Positions 15,338 to 23,097 are shown, counted from the stretch's first letter. The stretch: 26,030 bases of DNA from JASHVB01 sp036489395 (GCA_036489395.1 DASXFW010000105.1:1-26030); one strand, 5' to 3'. Notes: generated by a model from the sequence alone, not told the origin. Numbers and translations are program-made.

Positions 15338-16351
15338 ATGCGCAGACTGCTTCTCGCCGCGGCCTTGGCGCTCGGCCTGACCGGGGCGGCACACGCCGCC
15401 GATCCGCTGACACTGCAATTGAAATGGGTCGCGCAGGCGCAGTTCGCCGGCTATTACGTCGCGCAGGCGAAAGGGTTCTACAAGGACGCGAACCTGGACG
15501 TGACGATCAAGCCCGGCGGGCCGGACATCAATCCGGAGCAAGTGATCGCCGGCGGCGGTGCCGACGTGGTGATCGACTGGATGCCGTCGGCACTGGCAGC
15601 GCGTGAGAAGGGCGTGCCGATCGTCAACATCGCGCAGGTGTTCCAGCGCTCGGGCATGGAGCTGACCTGCCGCAAGGACAGCGGCATCAAAGCGCCGGCG
15701 GATTTCAAGGGCAAGACGCTCGGCGTGTGGTTCTCCGGCAACGAGTATCCGTTCCTGGCGTGGATGAGCAAGCTGCATCTCAGCACCAGCGGCGGCCCCA
15801 ATGGCGTGACCGTGCTGAAGCAGGGCTTCAACGTCGATCCGCTGCTGCAGAAGCAGGCGGCGTGCATCTCCACCATGACCTATAACGAATACTGGCAGTT
15901 GATCGAAGCCGGGATGAAGCCGTCGCAACTGGTCGTATTCAAATACTCGGACGAAGGCGTGGCGACGCTGGAAGACGGGCTCTATGCGACGGAAGCATCC
16001 ATCAAGAATCCGGCGATGGAAGATAAGCTGGGGCGGTTCCTCAAGGCCTCGATGGAAGGCTGGAAATACGCCATGGACCATCAGGCCGAGGCGGTGAAGA
16101 TCGTGCTGGCCAACGACACCAGCGGCGCGCAAACCGAAGCCCATCAGAAGCGCATGATGTCGGAAATCGCCAAGCTGCTGGTGCCGGATCCGAACGGATT
16201 GGGTTACCTGGACATCGCCGCGTACAACCGCACGGTGAAGGAGCTGATGGAAGGCGGATCGGCGCCGGTGATCACCAAGAAGCCGGACGGTGCCTGGACC
16301 CACGCGGTCTGGGAAAAGGCGTTCGGCAAGCACCCGATCATGGGAAAATAG
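15338..16351 (+). CDS. ABC transporter substrate-binding protein (NMT1/THI5-like)
   Basis: A 337-residue periplasmic binding protein. A Sec signal peptide (residues 1-20, MRRLLLAAALALGLTGAAHA) precedes the mature start ADPLTLQLKWVAQAQFAGYY. The LKW...QFAGYYVA opening and GG.DV..DWMPSALAAREKG are typical of the NMT1/THI5-like family, which binds pyrimidine and riboflavin-like ligands among others. An AAAGGGG site lies 10 bases before the ATG. It is last in the pyrimidine operon, so I infer that it captures a pyrimidine, dihydropyrimidine or ureido compound. Its five cysteines (two in the mature middle region) are unusual for a periplasmic protein but not diagnostic. Confidence 0.92.
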   Translation: MRRLLLAAALALGLTGAAHAADPLTLQLKWVAQAQFAGYYVAQAKGFYKDANLDVTIKPGGPDINPEQVIAGGGADVVIDWMPSALAAREKGVPIVNIAQVFQRSGMELTCRKDSGIKAPADFKGKTLGVWFSGNEYPFLAWMSKLHLSTSGGPNGVTVLKQGFNVDPLLQKQAACISTMTYNEYWQLIEAGMKPSQLVVFKYSDEGVATLEDGLYATEASIKNPAMEDKLGRFLKASMEGWKYAMDHQAEAVKIVLANDTSGAQTEAHQKRMMSEIAKLLVPDPNGLGYLDIAAYNRTVKELMEGGSAPVITKKPDGAWTHAVWEKAFGKHPIMGK

Positions 16352-16373
16352 CCGACCCGACCTGGATGAAACA

Positions 16374-16463
16374 CCGGCCTTCTGTCATTGCGAGGCCGCC
16401 TGGCCGAAGCAATCTCCCGGGGGATTGCGTCGGCCTGGCGGCCTCGCAATGACGGAAGGCCGG
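16374..16463. repeat. GTCATTGCGAGGC inverted repeat (repeat family C), copy 1
   Basis: Nearly perfect arms start with CCGGCCTTCTGTCATTGCG and mirror to CGCAATGACGGAAGGCCGG, meeting at a short AATCTCCCGGGGGATT centre. It lies just after the binding-protein stop and may act as a transcript end or 3' stabiliser. A second copy is at 19143-19238. Confidence 0.9.
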
Positions 16464-16503
16464 GCCAGTTTGCGGCTGAGCGCCATCCGGCGTCGGAATG
16501 ATT

Positions 16504-16639
16504 CCCCCCTCCCCTTGAGGGAGGGGTTGGGGGAGGGGTGCCTGCACGCTCCGGCGTTGGGGGAGGGGTGCCTGCACGCTCCGGCGTTGGGGGATGCAGG
16601 CACCCCTCCCCCTGGCCCCCTCCCTCAAGGGGAGGGGGG
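16504..16639. repeat. CCCCTCCC...GGGAGGGG inverted repeat (repeat family D), copy 1
   Basis: Arms of about 40 bases, left 16504-16545 and right 16595-16639, each contain the small hairpin CCCCTTGAGGGAGGGG or its complement. Between them the left inner segment is tandemly duplicated. The right arm runs into the 3' end of the amidohydrolase gene and provides its last codons and stop. Confidence 0.9.
16527..16586. repeat. 30-base tandem duplication inside repeat D copy 1
   Basis: Two identical 30-base units, beginning TTGGGGGAGGGGTGCC and containing GCACGCTCCGG, are followed by a partial third unit (TTGGGGGA). The duplication increases the loop of the surrounding inverted repeat. Confidence 0.9.
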
Positions 16640-18094
16640 CACCTTGGCTACGCTCGCAGCCGTGTTATCCAGGGCAAATCGCGCCGCCATGCCGGGCATC
16701 GCGGCCGCCAGGACCGGCAGCTTGTCAGCGACGCGCTGGCGCAGCGCCACCGACTGCGCCAGCGCGTCGCGCAATACCGCGGCTTCGTCGAACGCCAGGA
16801 TGCGGCCGTCGCGCAGCGTCCACGCGCCGTCGATCATCACGGATTGCACATGTTCTGCGCCCGCGTGCTGCACCAGCGTGTCGAGTGTTTGCTCGGCGGC
16901 CAGACTGCCCGCATCGGTCGCGCGCAGCAGCACGAGGTCGGCAAGCTGGCCCTCGGCGATACGGCCGAGCAGGCCGTGCAGGCCCAGGGCCGCGGCGCCG
17001 CCCTCGGTCGCTGCCCGGAGCACCTCCGCCGGGCGCGGCCATGCCGCAAAGTCGCCGCCCGCATGGCGCGGCAGCATCAGCGCCAGGCGCATCTGCGCAA
17101 AATGATCGTGGCGGCCTCCGGTGTTGGCCGAGTCGTTGCCCAGCGCCAGACGCACGCCGCAGGCAGTGCAGGCGCACCAGCGCATCATGCCGCTGCCCAG
17201 CATCAGGTTGCTCGCCGGGTTGTGGCTGATGGTGACGTCGTGGCGTGCCAGCGTCGCGAGTTCGGCGTCGGTCAGCCAGACGCCATGCGCGCAGGTGAGG
17301 CGGCCTTCCAGCAGGCCCTGACGCTGCATTTCCGCGACCAGGCCGCCGGGCCAACGCGCATTCAGCGAGGCCTGCGCGCGGGTTTCCATCAGATGCGTGT
17401 GCACCGCGATGTCGTGCCGGTCGCGCAATGTGCGCCACAGCGTCCAGGCCGCCGGGCTGCAACGCTGCGGCGCATTGGGGCCGAGCTGCACGGTGACGCG
17501 GCCGGACCCGGCGCACGCCGCCTGCACCAAGGCCGCGAAGTGTGCGGCATAGGCATCGGCGTCCAGCGGCGGCGGACCGCCGGCCAGCGGCTGCAACTCA
17601 GGCGGCAGCGGCATGCCCAGCAGGTCGTAGTCGGACAGGTCGTGCAGGAACGGTGCATAGGCGACGCGCAGGCCGGATGCTTCGTGCGCGGCCAGCGCCT
17701 CGGGCGCCAGATGCAGCATCGGCGAATGGTCCAGCGTGCCGGTGATGCCGCCGCGGATGCGCTCGGCGGCGCCGAGCAGGATGGCGGCGCGCAGGGCGGC
17801 GGCGTCGAAGGCGCGGCCGTATAGCGTGGTGTACAGTGCCCACAGTTCCAGCGGCAGCGCGTTCTCGGTGCCGCGCAGCAGCGTGCCGTAGGCGTGCGCA
17901 TGGGCGTCGATCAGGCCGGGCATGAGCCATTGGCCGGTGGCGTCCACCACCTCGGCGGCGCGGGCGCGCAGGTCGGCGCGATCCTGCGGCGACCACGCGA
18001 CGGCGGCGATGTGGCGGCCTTCCACCAGCAGGCTGCCGGGACGCGGGGTGGCGCCGGCGCAGACGAAGGCACCGTCGATGCAGATCGGCGACAT
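16625..18094 (-). CDS. Amidohydrolase of the TRZ/ATZ (deaminase-like) family
   Basis: A 489-residue metal-dependent hydrolase/deaminase. Metal and catalytic residues are visible: His65 and His67 in GLIDAHAHAYG, His232/His234 and Glu237 in VHTHLMET, His270 in CAHGVWLTDAEL, the HNPASNLMLGSG stretch, and Asp321 in LGNDSANTGG. Relatives deaminate cytosine, guanine, 8-oxoguanine or S-adenosylhomocysteine, or dechlorinate triazines; which applies cannot be told here. The ATG overlaps the LysR stop by one base, so it is co-transcribed with that regulator. The last residues (KVPPSP) and the stop codon come from the adjacent repeat family D element. Proximity to pyrimidine catabolism makes a nucleobase-type substrate attractive, but this is inference. 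Confidence 0.9.
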   Translation of the reverse strand: MSPICIDGAFVCAGATPRPGSLLVEGRHIAAVAWSPQDRADLRARAAEVVDATGQWLMPGLIDAHAHAYGTLLRGTENALPLELWALYTTLYGRAFDAAALRAAILLGAAERIRGGITGTLDHSPMLHLAPEALAAHEASGLRVAYAPFLHDLSDYDLLGMPLPPELQPLAGGPPPLDADAYAAHFAALVQAACAGSGRVTVQLGPNAPQRCSPAAWTLWRTLRDRHDIAVHTHLMETRAQASLNARWPGGLVAEMQRQGLLEGRLTCAHGVWLTDAELATLARHDVTISHNPASNLMLGSGMMRWCACTACGVRLALGNDSANTGGRHDHFAQMRLALMLPRHAGGDFAAWPRPAEVLRAATEGGAAALGLHGLLGRIAEGQLADLVLLRATDAGSLAAEQTLDTLVQHAGAEHVQSVMIDGAWTLRDGRILAFDEAAVLRDALAQSVALRQRVADKLPVLAAAMPGMAARFALDNTAASVAKVPPSP

Positions 18095-19083
18095 CAGGCT
18101 TCCTCCGCAAGCTGCTGCAACTGGCGGGTCAACGTGGCGACCACAAGGGTTGCCGCGGGCGACAGCGTCCGGCGCTGCGGAATGAACAAGCCGACCTGCA
18201 ACTCCCGCAGTTGCGGCGAGGCCAGCGGCACCCAGACCAGCGCACCGGCCGCCAGTTCACGCTGGAACCCGAGGCGGGTGAGACACGCGACCGCCAGGCC
18301 GCCGCGCAGAATGCCGCGCTGGAACTCGATGGAATTGGAGGTGAAGCGCGCCGTCGCACGGTTGCGGAAGGCCGCGAATTCGCCTTGCGCGTCGGTCGGC
18401 GCGGGCAGCGAATCGCTTTGGAAACTGACCGGATAGGGTTCGAGCTCGGCGAAACTCAGGGTCTTGCGGCCGGCCAGGGGATGATCCGGGGCCATGACGC
18501 AGCCCAGCGGCGCCGGCACGCTGGCGACAAGCTGCAGCGGCAGCGTGGTGGGCATGACGAAGGTCAGGCCGATCTCCACCTCGCCGGCGGCCACGGCGGT
18601 CAGCACGGCGGCGGGCGCGGCGGCGAGCGCGGTGAAGGTAACCACCGGATAGCGGCGCGACACGTCTTCCAGGGCGCGCGGGATCAGGCTGATCAGCAGG
18701 CTGTCGAGCGCCGCCAGCGTGACGTGACCGCTGCGGATGCCCTGCAGCCCGTCCATTTCCGCCAGCAGCTTGTCGAAATCCTGCAAGGTGCCGCGGACAT
18801 GTTGCAGCAGCAGCTCGCCGGCGGGGGTGAGGCGCATGCCGGACGGCAGGCGGTCGAAGATGCGGGTGCCGAGGTCGCGCTCCAACCGCAGCACCTGGCG
18901 ATTGATGGCGGACGACGCGACGTTGAGGCGGGCGGAGGCACGGCGGATCGAGCCCAGCCGCGCGATCTCCACCAGGTAGCGCAGCACGGCCGAGTGCAGG
19001 TTGATGCGGCGGGATGCCGGCCTGGCGCCGGGTTTGGGCAGGGACGCGGCGGGGGGCTTTGCGGCGGGTACGGCACGCGCCAT
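18094..19083 (-). CDS. LysR-family transcriptional regulator
   Basis: A 329-residue regulator. The winged helix-turn-helix is at about residues 30-90 (VEIARLGSIRRASARLNVAS, then INRQVLRLERDLGTRIFDR and GMRLTPAGELLLQH). A LysR substrate-binding domain follows (GHVTLAALDSLLISLIP, ...GEVEIGLTF..., HPLAGRKTLSFAEL). A basic, Ala/Pro-rich leader of about 26 residues precedes it. An in-frame GTG at 19086 directly before the ATG is an alternative start. It is translationally coupled to the amidohydrolase downstream. LysR genes usually stand divergent from their target, so this co-directional arrangement suggests autoregulation of both genes together. Confidence 0.9.
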   Translation of the reverse strand: MARAVPAAKPPAASLPKPGARPASRRINLHSAVLRYLVEIARLGSIRRASARLNVASSAINRQVLRLERDLGTRIFDRLPSGMRLTPAGELLLQHVRGTLQDFDKLLAEMDGLQGIRSGHVTLAALDSLLISLIPRALEDVSRRYPVVTFTALAAAPAAVLTAVAAGEVEIGLTFVMPTTLPLQLVASVPAPLGCVMAPDHPLAGRKTLSFAELEPYPVSFQSDSLPAPTDAQGEFAAFRNRATARFTSNSIEFQRGILRGGLAVACLTRLGFQRELAAGALVWVPLASPQLRELQVGLFIPQRRTLSPAATLVVATLTRQLQQLAEEA

Positions 19084-19142
19084 CACGGGCGCCTTATGCC
19101 GAGCGGCGGCGGCATCGATCCACGCGGGATGCCGAATTCCCT

Positions 19143-19238
19143 GTCATTGCGAGGCCGCCTGGCCGAAGCAATCCCGTTCGTGACAAGCAGCGGCTCATCT
19201 CCAACGAGATTGCTTCGGCCAGGCGGCCTCGCAATGAC
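19143..19238. repeat. GTCATTGCGAGGC inverted repeat (repeat family C), copy 2
   Basis: Perfect 31-base arms (19143-19173 and 19208-19238), GTCATTGCGAGGCCGCC... against its complement, separated by 34 bases. It lies in the 256-base gap between the enoyl-CoA hydratase stop and the LysR start, both on the minus strand. The arms share most of copy 1 at 16374-16463, but the loop differs. The rest of this gap shows no gene. Confidence 0.93.
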
Positions 19239-19339
19239 GGAACGGCGGCGTCTCATCCAGGGCGGGTCGGCCGGTGGCCAACTCGCAACGACACCGTCGC
19301 CATGGCCCGCCAACGACTCAGCCATTCCGCCACCTGGTC

Positions 19340-20116
19340 TTATCGCCCCGACCACACCGGCGGGCGCTTCTCCAGGAACGCGCGCACGCCTTCCTCGCCA
19401 TCCCGGGATGCCAGGCAGGCGATCGCCGCCGGCAGGCGCAACGCCTGCGCGTCCGGCACCGGCAGGTGCGACGTGCGCCGCGCGGTCTGCTTGACGGCGC
19501 GCAGCGACAGCGGCGCACAGGCGAGGACCTGTGCCACCCAGCGATCGACCGCGGCATCCAGCTCATCGCCGGGCACCGCTTCGTTGATCAGCCCGTAATC
19601 CAGCGCCGTGGCCGCATCGATGCGCTTGCCGGTCAGCATCATGCCCATGGCGCGGCGATAGCCGATCAGCCGCGGCAGCAGCACCATGCCGCCATCGATC
19701 GGCAGGCGGCCGACGCGTGGCTCGGGCAGGCCGAAGGTTGCGTGCGACGCGGCGACGACGATGTCGCAGCCGAGCACCATTTCCAGTCCGCCGCCCAGCG
19801 CATGGCCGTTGACCCGCGCGATCACCGGGATATCGAGCGTGGTCCGCAATGACAGGCCGCCAAAGCCGGTGGGATGGCCGAGCGCCCAATATTCCAGTCC
19901 GGTGCGGTCGCCGCCGGCGCGCAGGTCGGCGCCGGCGCAGAAGGCGCGTTCCCCCGCACCGGTCAGCACGATGGCGCGGACGTCCGCGTCGTTCTCCAGC
20001 CGTCGCCAGATCGCTTCCAGCGCGTCGGTGGCCGCCTGGTCCAGTGCGTTCAGCACGTCCGGCCGGTCGATGGTGACGCGGGCGACGCGATCCGCGATGT
20101 CCAGGCGGATGGTCAT
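19340..20116 (-). CDS. Enoyl-CoA hydratase/isomerase family protein
   Basis: A 258-residue crotonase-fold enzyme, the normal length. The CoA and oxyanion-hole region is AFCAGADLRAGGD plus NGHALGGGLEMVLGCDIVVA. Both catalytic glutamates of classical hydratases appear retained: Glu112 in GGGLEM and Glu132 in GLPEPRVGRLPIDGG. It would add water to, isomerise or otherwise process an acyl-CoA. The ATG overlaps the CoA-transferase stop (ATGA), so the substrate is probably the CoA ester made by that enzyme. It is the last gene of its operon. The exact reaction is not readable from sequence, as crotonases vary widely. Confidence 0.93.
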   Translation of the reverse strand: MTIRLDIADRVARVTIDRPDVLNALDQAATDALEAIWRRLENDADVRAIVLTGAGERAFCAGADLRAGGDRTGLEYWALGHPTGFGGLSLRTTLDIPVIARVNGHALGGGLEMVLGCDIVVAASHATFGLPEPRVGRLPIDGGMVLLPRLIGYRRAMGMMLTGKRIDAATALDYGLINEAVPGDELDAAVDRWVAQVLACAPLSLRAVKQTARRTSHLPVPDAQALRLPAAIACLASRDGEEGVRAFLEKRPPVWSGR

Positions 20117-21513
20117 GCCAGCACGCCCTCGGCGCGCAATGCCGCGATGGCGCCGGGGTCGTAACCGAGTTCGCCCAGCACGCCGGCGCCGTCCGCCCCG
20201 ATGCGCGGCGGCGGCAGGCGCAGGGCGAATCCGTCGCCGGAGAGGTGCACCGGCGAGCCGACCACGCGCAGCTCGTCGCCGCTGTCCTGCGGCATGTGCA
20301 GCTTCATGCCGTTGATCCCGGTCTGCGGATCGTCCAGGGCCGCGAGCAAATTGCGCACCGGCGCGCACAGGATGTCATGCGCCTCCAGCGCGGCGATCCA
20401 GTGCGCGGTGGTGTTGGTGGCGAAATGCGCGCGCAGGACGTCGTGCAGCGCGGTGCGGTTCCGCATGGCGAGTTCGAAGCTGCAGAAGCGCGGATCGGCG
20501 GAGAGATCGGCCAGGCCGATCGCCAGCGAGATCTCGCGCAACGGGTTTTCCTTGAACGCGCCGACGACGACCAGGGCGCTGTCGGCGGTGGCGAAAGCGC
20601 CGTTGTGCGGCAGCGCGCCCCAGGAGAAATCGACGCCGCGCATCAGCGCCATCGCGGCTTCCTGCATCTGCATCGCCAGCATCGAATCGTACAGCGACAC
20701 CGACACCATCTGGCCCATGCCGGTGCGCTCGCGCTGCATCAGCGCGAGCAGGATGCCCTGGACCATGTGCATGCCGGCCGAGTAGTCGGCGAGCGACGTG
20801 GGATAGATGGTCAACGGATCGGTGGGATCGCACTTGCGTGCCATCACGCCGCTGAGCGCCTGCGCCAGGATGTCCTGGCCGCCCTTGTGCGCATAGGGGC
20901 CGCGCGTGCCGTAGCCGGTGCCCTCGGCGTAGATCAGCCGGGGATAGGCGGCGTGCAGCGCTTCGTACCCAAGGCCCATGCGCTGCATCACGCCGGCGCG
21001 GAAATTGTTGGCGATGACGTCGGCCTTGGCGAGCAGGCGATGCACGATCTCGATGCCGGCGGGCGATTTGAGATCCAGTGCGATGCTGCGCTTGTTGCGG
21101 TTGAGGCTGCAGAACACGGGATTCTGCTGGCCGCCCGGATCGTCGCCGATCGACCAGCGGGACAGGTCGCCGGCGCCGATGCGCTCGATCTTGATGACGT
21201 CGGCGCCATAGTCGCCCAGCGTCTGCGTGGCACATGGCCCCATCATCACCTGGGTGAAGTCGACGACGCGGATACCGGAGAGAGGCTGCACCTGGGTCAG
21301 CTTCTCCCCCTCCCCTTGAGGGAGGGGGTTGGGGGGAGGGGTCGAGGCGAAACCATGTTCTGACCCCTCCCAACCATGTTCTGACCCCTCCCAACCATGT
21401 TTCGACCCCTCCCAACCATGTTCCGACCCCTCCCAACCATGTTCCGACCCCTCCCCCTGACCCCCTCCCTCAAGGGGAGGGGGAATGCTGCGATTGGTGC
21501 CGATCGTGCTCAT
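20113..21513 (-). CDS. CaiB/BaiF-family CoA-transferase with repeat-encoded N-terminal insertion
   Basis: A class III CoA-transferase that moves CoA between acids. The body begins LSGIRVVDFTQVMMGPCATQ, continues DYGADVIKIERIG and NRNKRSIALDLKSPAG, and has the probable catalytic Asp214 in GGQDILAQALSGVM, with GTRGPYAHK before it. With the ATG at 21513 the protein is 466 residues. That ATG overlaps the stop of the upstream oxidoreductase (ATGA), which supports it. Residues 10-70 then come from a palindromic repeat: flanks rich in Pro/Gly/Glu and five copies of the heptad EGSEHGW. An in-frame GTG at 21291 (Val75) would give 392 residues, the usual family size, with a possible GGGGAG ribosome site supplied by the repeat. 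Family assignment is firm; the start is open. Confidence 0.85.
   Translation of the reverse strand: MSTIGTNRSIPPPLEGGGQGEGSEHGWEGSEHGWEGSKHGWEGSEHGWEGSEHGFASTPPPNPLPQGEGEKLTQVQPLSGIRVVDFTQVMMGPCATQTLGDYGADVIKIERIGAGDLSRWSIGDDPGGQQNPVFCSLNRNKRSIALDLKSPAGIEIVHRLLAKADVIANNFRAGVMQRMGLGYEALHAAYPRLIYAEGTGYGTRGPYAHKGGQDILAQALSGVMARKCDPTDPLTIYPTSLADYSAGMHMVQGILLALMQRERTGMGQMVSVSLYDSMLAMQMQEAAMALMRGVDFSWGALPHNGAFATADSALVVVGAFKENPLREISLAIGLADLSADPRFCSFELAMRNRTALHDVLRAHFATNTTAHWIAALEAHDILCAPVRNLLAALDDPQTGINGMKLHMPQDSGDELRVVGSPVHLSGDGFALRLPPPRIGADGAGVLGELGYDPGAIAALRAEGVLA
21306..21483. repeat. Repeat family D, copy 2, inside the CoA-transferase frame
   Basis: Inverted arms of 38 bases (21306-21343 and 21446-21483) match the arms of the copies at 16504 and 22901. 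The loop holds five 21-base tandem units. On the minus strand the whole element is open in the CoA-transferase frame, with no stop codon. Confidence 0.93.
21351..21455. repeat. Five 21-base tandem units within repeat D copy 2
   Basis: Units AACCATGTTCTGACCCCTCC(C), starting at 21351, 21372, 21393, 21414 and 21435. Units 1-2 are identical, units 4-5 are identical (TTCCG), and unit 3 has TTTCG. Read on the minus strand each gives Gly-Ser-Glu/Lys-His-Gly-Trp-Glu; 21 is a multiple of three, so the frame is kept. Confidence 0.95.
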
Positions 21514-22859
21514 GCCACTGCCTCTGCTGGACGGGCGTGCGCCGGCGGCTGGTCGCCGGGGTCGGCGCCCTGCGCGTGCAGGCGGCGCTGCAACTCCGCC
21601 ACATCGACGTTGCGCACCGTGGTGCCGCCCGACAGAGCCATCGCCGCGGCGATGCCGGCAGCCTCGCCCATCGCCATGCAGGGCGGGATTTCGCGGGAGA
21701 TCTTCTGTGCCTGTGGCGTGGCGGAATAGTGCCGGCCGGCGACCAGCAACTGGTCGATCTCCCGCGGCAGCAGCGCGCGATACGGCGTGTAGTAATCGCG
21801 GCCGCGGGCGATGCTGTCGGGAAAGCGCACGCGATCGAGGACGTCGGATTTCGTCACCACGTATTCGCCTTCCAGCATGCGGGTCTGCCGCACGCCGGTC
21901 TGCGGCGCGACATCGACGACGTAGCAATTGGCGAACCCTGGCAGCTTGGCGCGGACGTGCTCTACCATCGCGTGGATGCGGCGGCGGCCTTCGAATTCGG
22001 CACGGGTCAGGTCTTCCACCTTCGTGCCGTCGAGGCCGGTCATGTGCGGGCAGTTGCACCAGACGATGCCGGGCAGGGGGGTTTTCAACCACCAATAGTC
22101 CCACGAGCCGCCGATCACGCGGCGCGCTTCCAGGTCCAGCACGGCGTGGCGTTCGGGTTCCTCGAACTGGAAGCGCTCCGCCTCGCCGGTGTCCACGCCG
22201 CCGAGGCGGAACACCGTGGTGACCATGTAGGAGTCCTTTGAGAAGGCGGCGCCGGCCGCGGCGGCGACGTCGAGGTCGCCGGTCGCGTCGATCACCACGT
22301 CGCCCATGATCGCCTCGCGGCCTTGCTTGCTTTCGACGATCACACCCGACATGCGACCGTCCTGCACGATGCTGCCGGCGAAGGCGGAGTGCAGGCGCAG
22401 TTCGATGCCGGCCTGCTGCACCATGTCGTCGCTGGCGCGTTTCCAGCCGTCGGGGTCGAAGGCAACGGCGTAGCAGATCGGATGCGGCCGGGTGCGCACG
22501 TTGAAGTCGAACAAGCCCCAGCGCGACCATTTGCGGAACATGGCGGGGTCGTGGCCGCGTTCTGGTTCCGGCGGATAGACCGCGAGTCCGCGCGCGTGCA
22601 TGCGATCGACCAGTTCGGCGCAGATGCCGCGCACGGTGATTTCGGCGCCGGTGCACATGTCATCCAGCACCAGTACCATGCCGCCGGACGCAAGGCCGCC
22701 GAGATAGGGGTAACGCTCGATCAGGCACACCGACGCGCCCTGCCGTGAGGCGGCGATCGCCGCGCTGAAGCCAGCCGGGCCGCCGCCCACCACGACCACG
22801 TCGGCGCGGGAGACAACGCGCAAGGCGCGGGCGGGTTCGGTGTAGGTGGCAGGAAGCAT
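21510..22859 (-). CDS. FAD-dependent oxidoreductase
   Basis: A 449-residue flavoprotein. The N-terminal Rossmann motif ADVVVVGGGPAGFSAAIAA (glycines at 25-30) is followed by LIERYPYLGGLASGGMV, as in the FAD_oxidored family. GDVVIDATGDLDVAAAAGA is the second flavin motif, and near the C-terminus are LVAGRHYSATPQAQKI and CMAMGEAAGIAAAMAL. No signal peptide is seen, so it should be cytoplasmic. GGAG lies eight bases before the ATG at 22859; the frame stays open upstream through repeat D copy 3, but this is not conserved protein. Its stop overlaps the CoA-transferase start (ATGA). The substrate is unknown; context suggests oxidation of an imported acid before or after CoA activation. Confidence 0.9.
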   Translation of the reverse strand: MLPATYTEPARALRVVSRADVVVVGGGPAGFSAAIAASRQGASVCLIERYPYLGGLASGGMVLVLDDMCTGAEITVRGICAELVDRMHARGLAVYPPEPERGHDPAMFRKWSRWGLFDFNVRTRPHPICYAVAFDPDGWKRASDDMVQQAGIELRLHSAFAGSIVQDGRMSGVIVESKQGREAIMGDVVIDATGDLDVAAAAGAAFSKDSYMVTTVFRLGGVDTGEAERFQFEEPERHAVLDLEARRVIGGSWDYWWLKTPLPGIVWCNCPHMTGLDGTKVEDLTRAEFEGRRRIHAMVEHVRAKLPGFANCYVVDVAPQTGVRQTRMLEGEYVVTKSDVLDRVRFPDSIARGRDYYTPYRALLPREIDQLLVAGRHYSATPQAQKISREIPPCMAMGEAAGIAAAMALSGGTTVRNVDVAELQRRLHAQGADPGDQPPAHARPAEAVA

Positions 22860-22900
22860 GGGGAGTCTCCGTGGATATCGAGCGGCAGGCGGAGTTACGC

Positions 22901-23011
22901 GTTCCCCCTCCCATTGAGGGAGGGGGTTAGGGGGAGGGGTGCTTACAGCCCCAGGCCCGGCGGCTGTAGGCACCCCTCCCCCTAACCCCCTCCCTCAAGG
23001 GGAGGGGGAAC
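22901..23011. repeat. Repeat family D, copy 3
   Basis: Inverted repeat with 50-base arms (22901-22950 and 22962-23011), an 11-base loop and few mismatches. The outer part is GTTCCCCCTCCC and the inner part includes GGGGAGGGGTGC. It fills much of the 235-base gap between the ABC permease stop and the FAD oxidoreductase start, both on the minus strand, and could end or stabilise the transporter mRNA. Confidence 0.93.
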
Positions 23012-23016
23012 TTCCA

Positions 23017-23097
23017 ACACTTCAGACACTTCAGACACTTCAGACACTTCAGACGCTTCCCACACTTCATTACCCTTCACACACTTCAACCACTTCA
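23017..23097. repeat. 9-base tandem repeat ending at the permease stop codon
   Basis: Four exact units of ACACTTCAG (23017-23052) are followed by five progressively degenerate 9-base units up to 23097. The last units overlap the stop codon of the ABC permease gene (TGA at 23095-23097, minus strand). In another frame the array would encode Ser-Glu-Val repeats. Confidence 0.9.

Noticed and set aside
19258..19345. Minus-strand sequence resembling the 5' half of a leucine tRNA (GGTGGCGGAATGGCTGAGT)
   Set aside because: No matching acceptor pairing, anticodon arm or GTTCGA-type T-loop follows, and its start overlaps the end of the hydratase gene. Probably chance or a decayed fragment.
21351..21455. 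Tandem 21-base repeats as a possible CRISPR array
   Set aside because: Units are directly adjacent without unique spacers, and no cas genes are present. It is a simple tandem repeat inside an inverted repeat.
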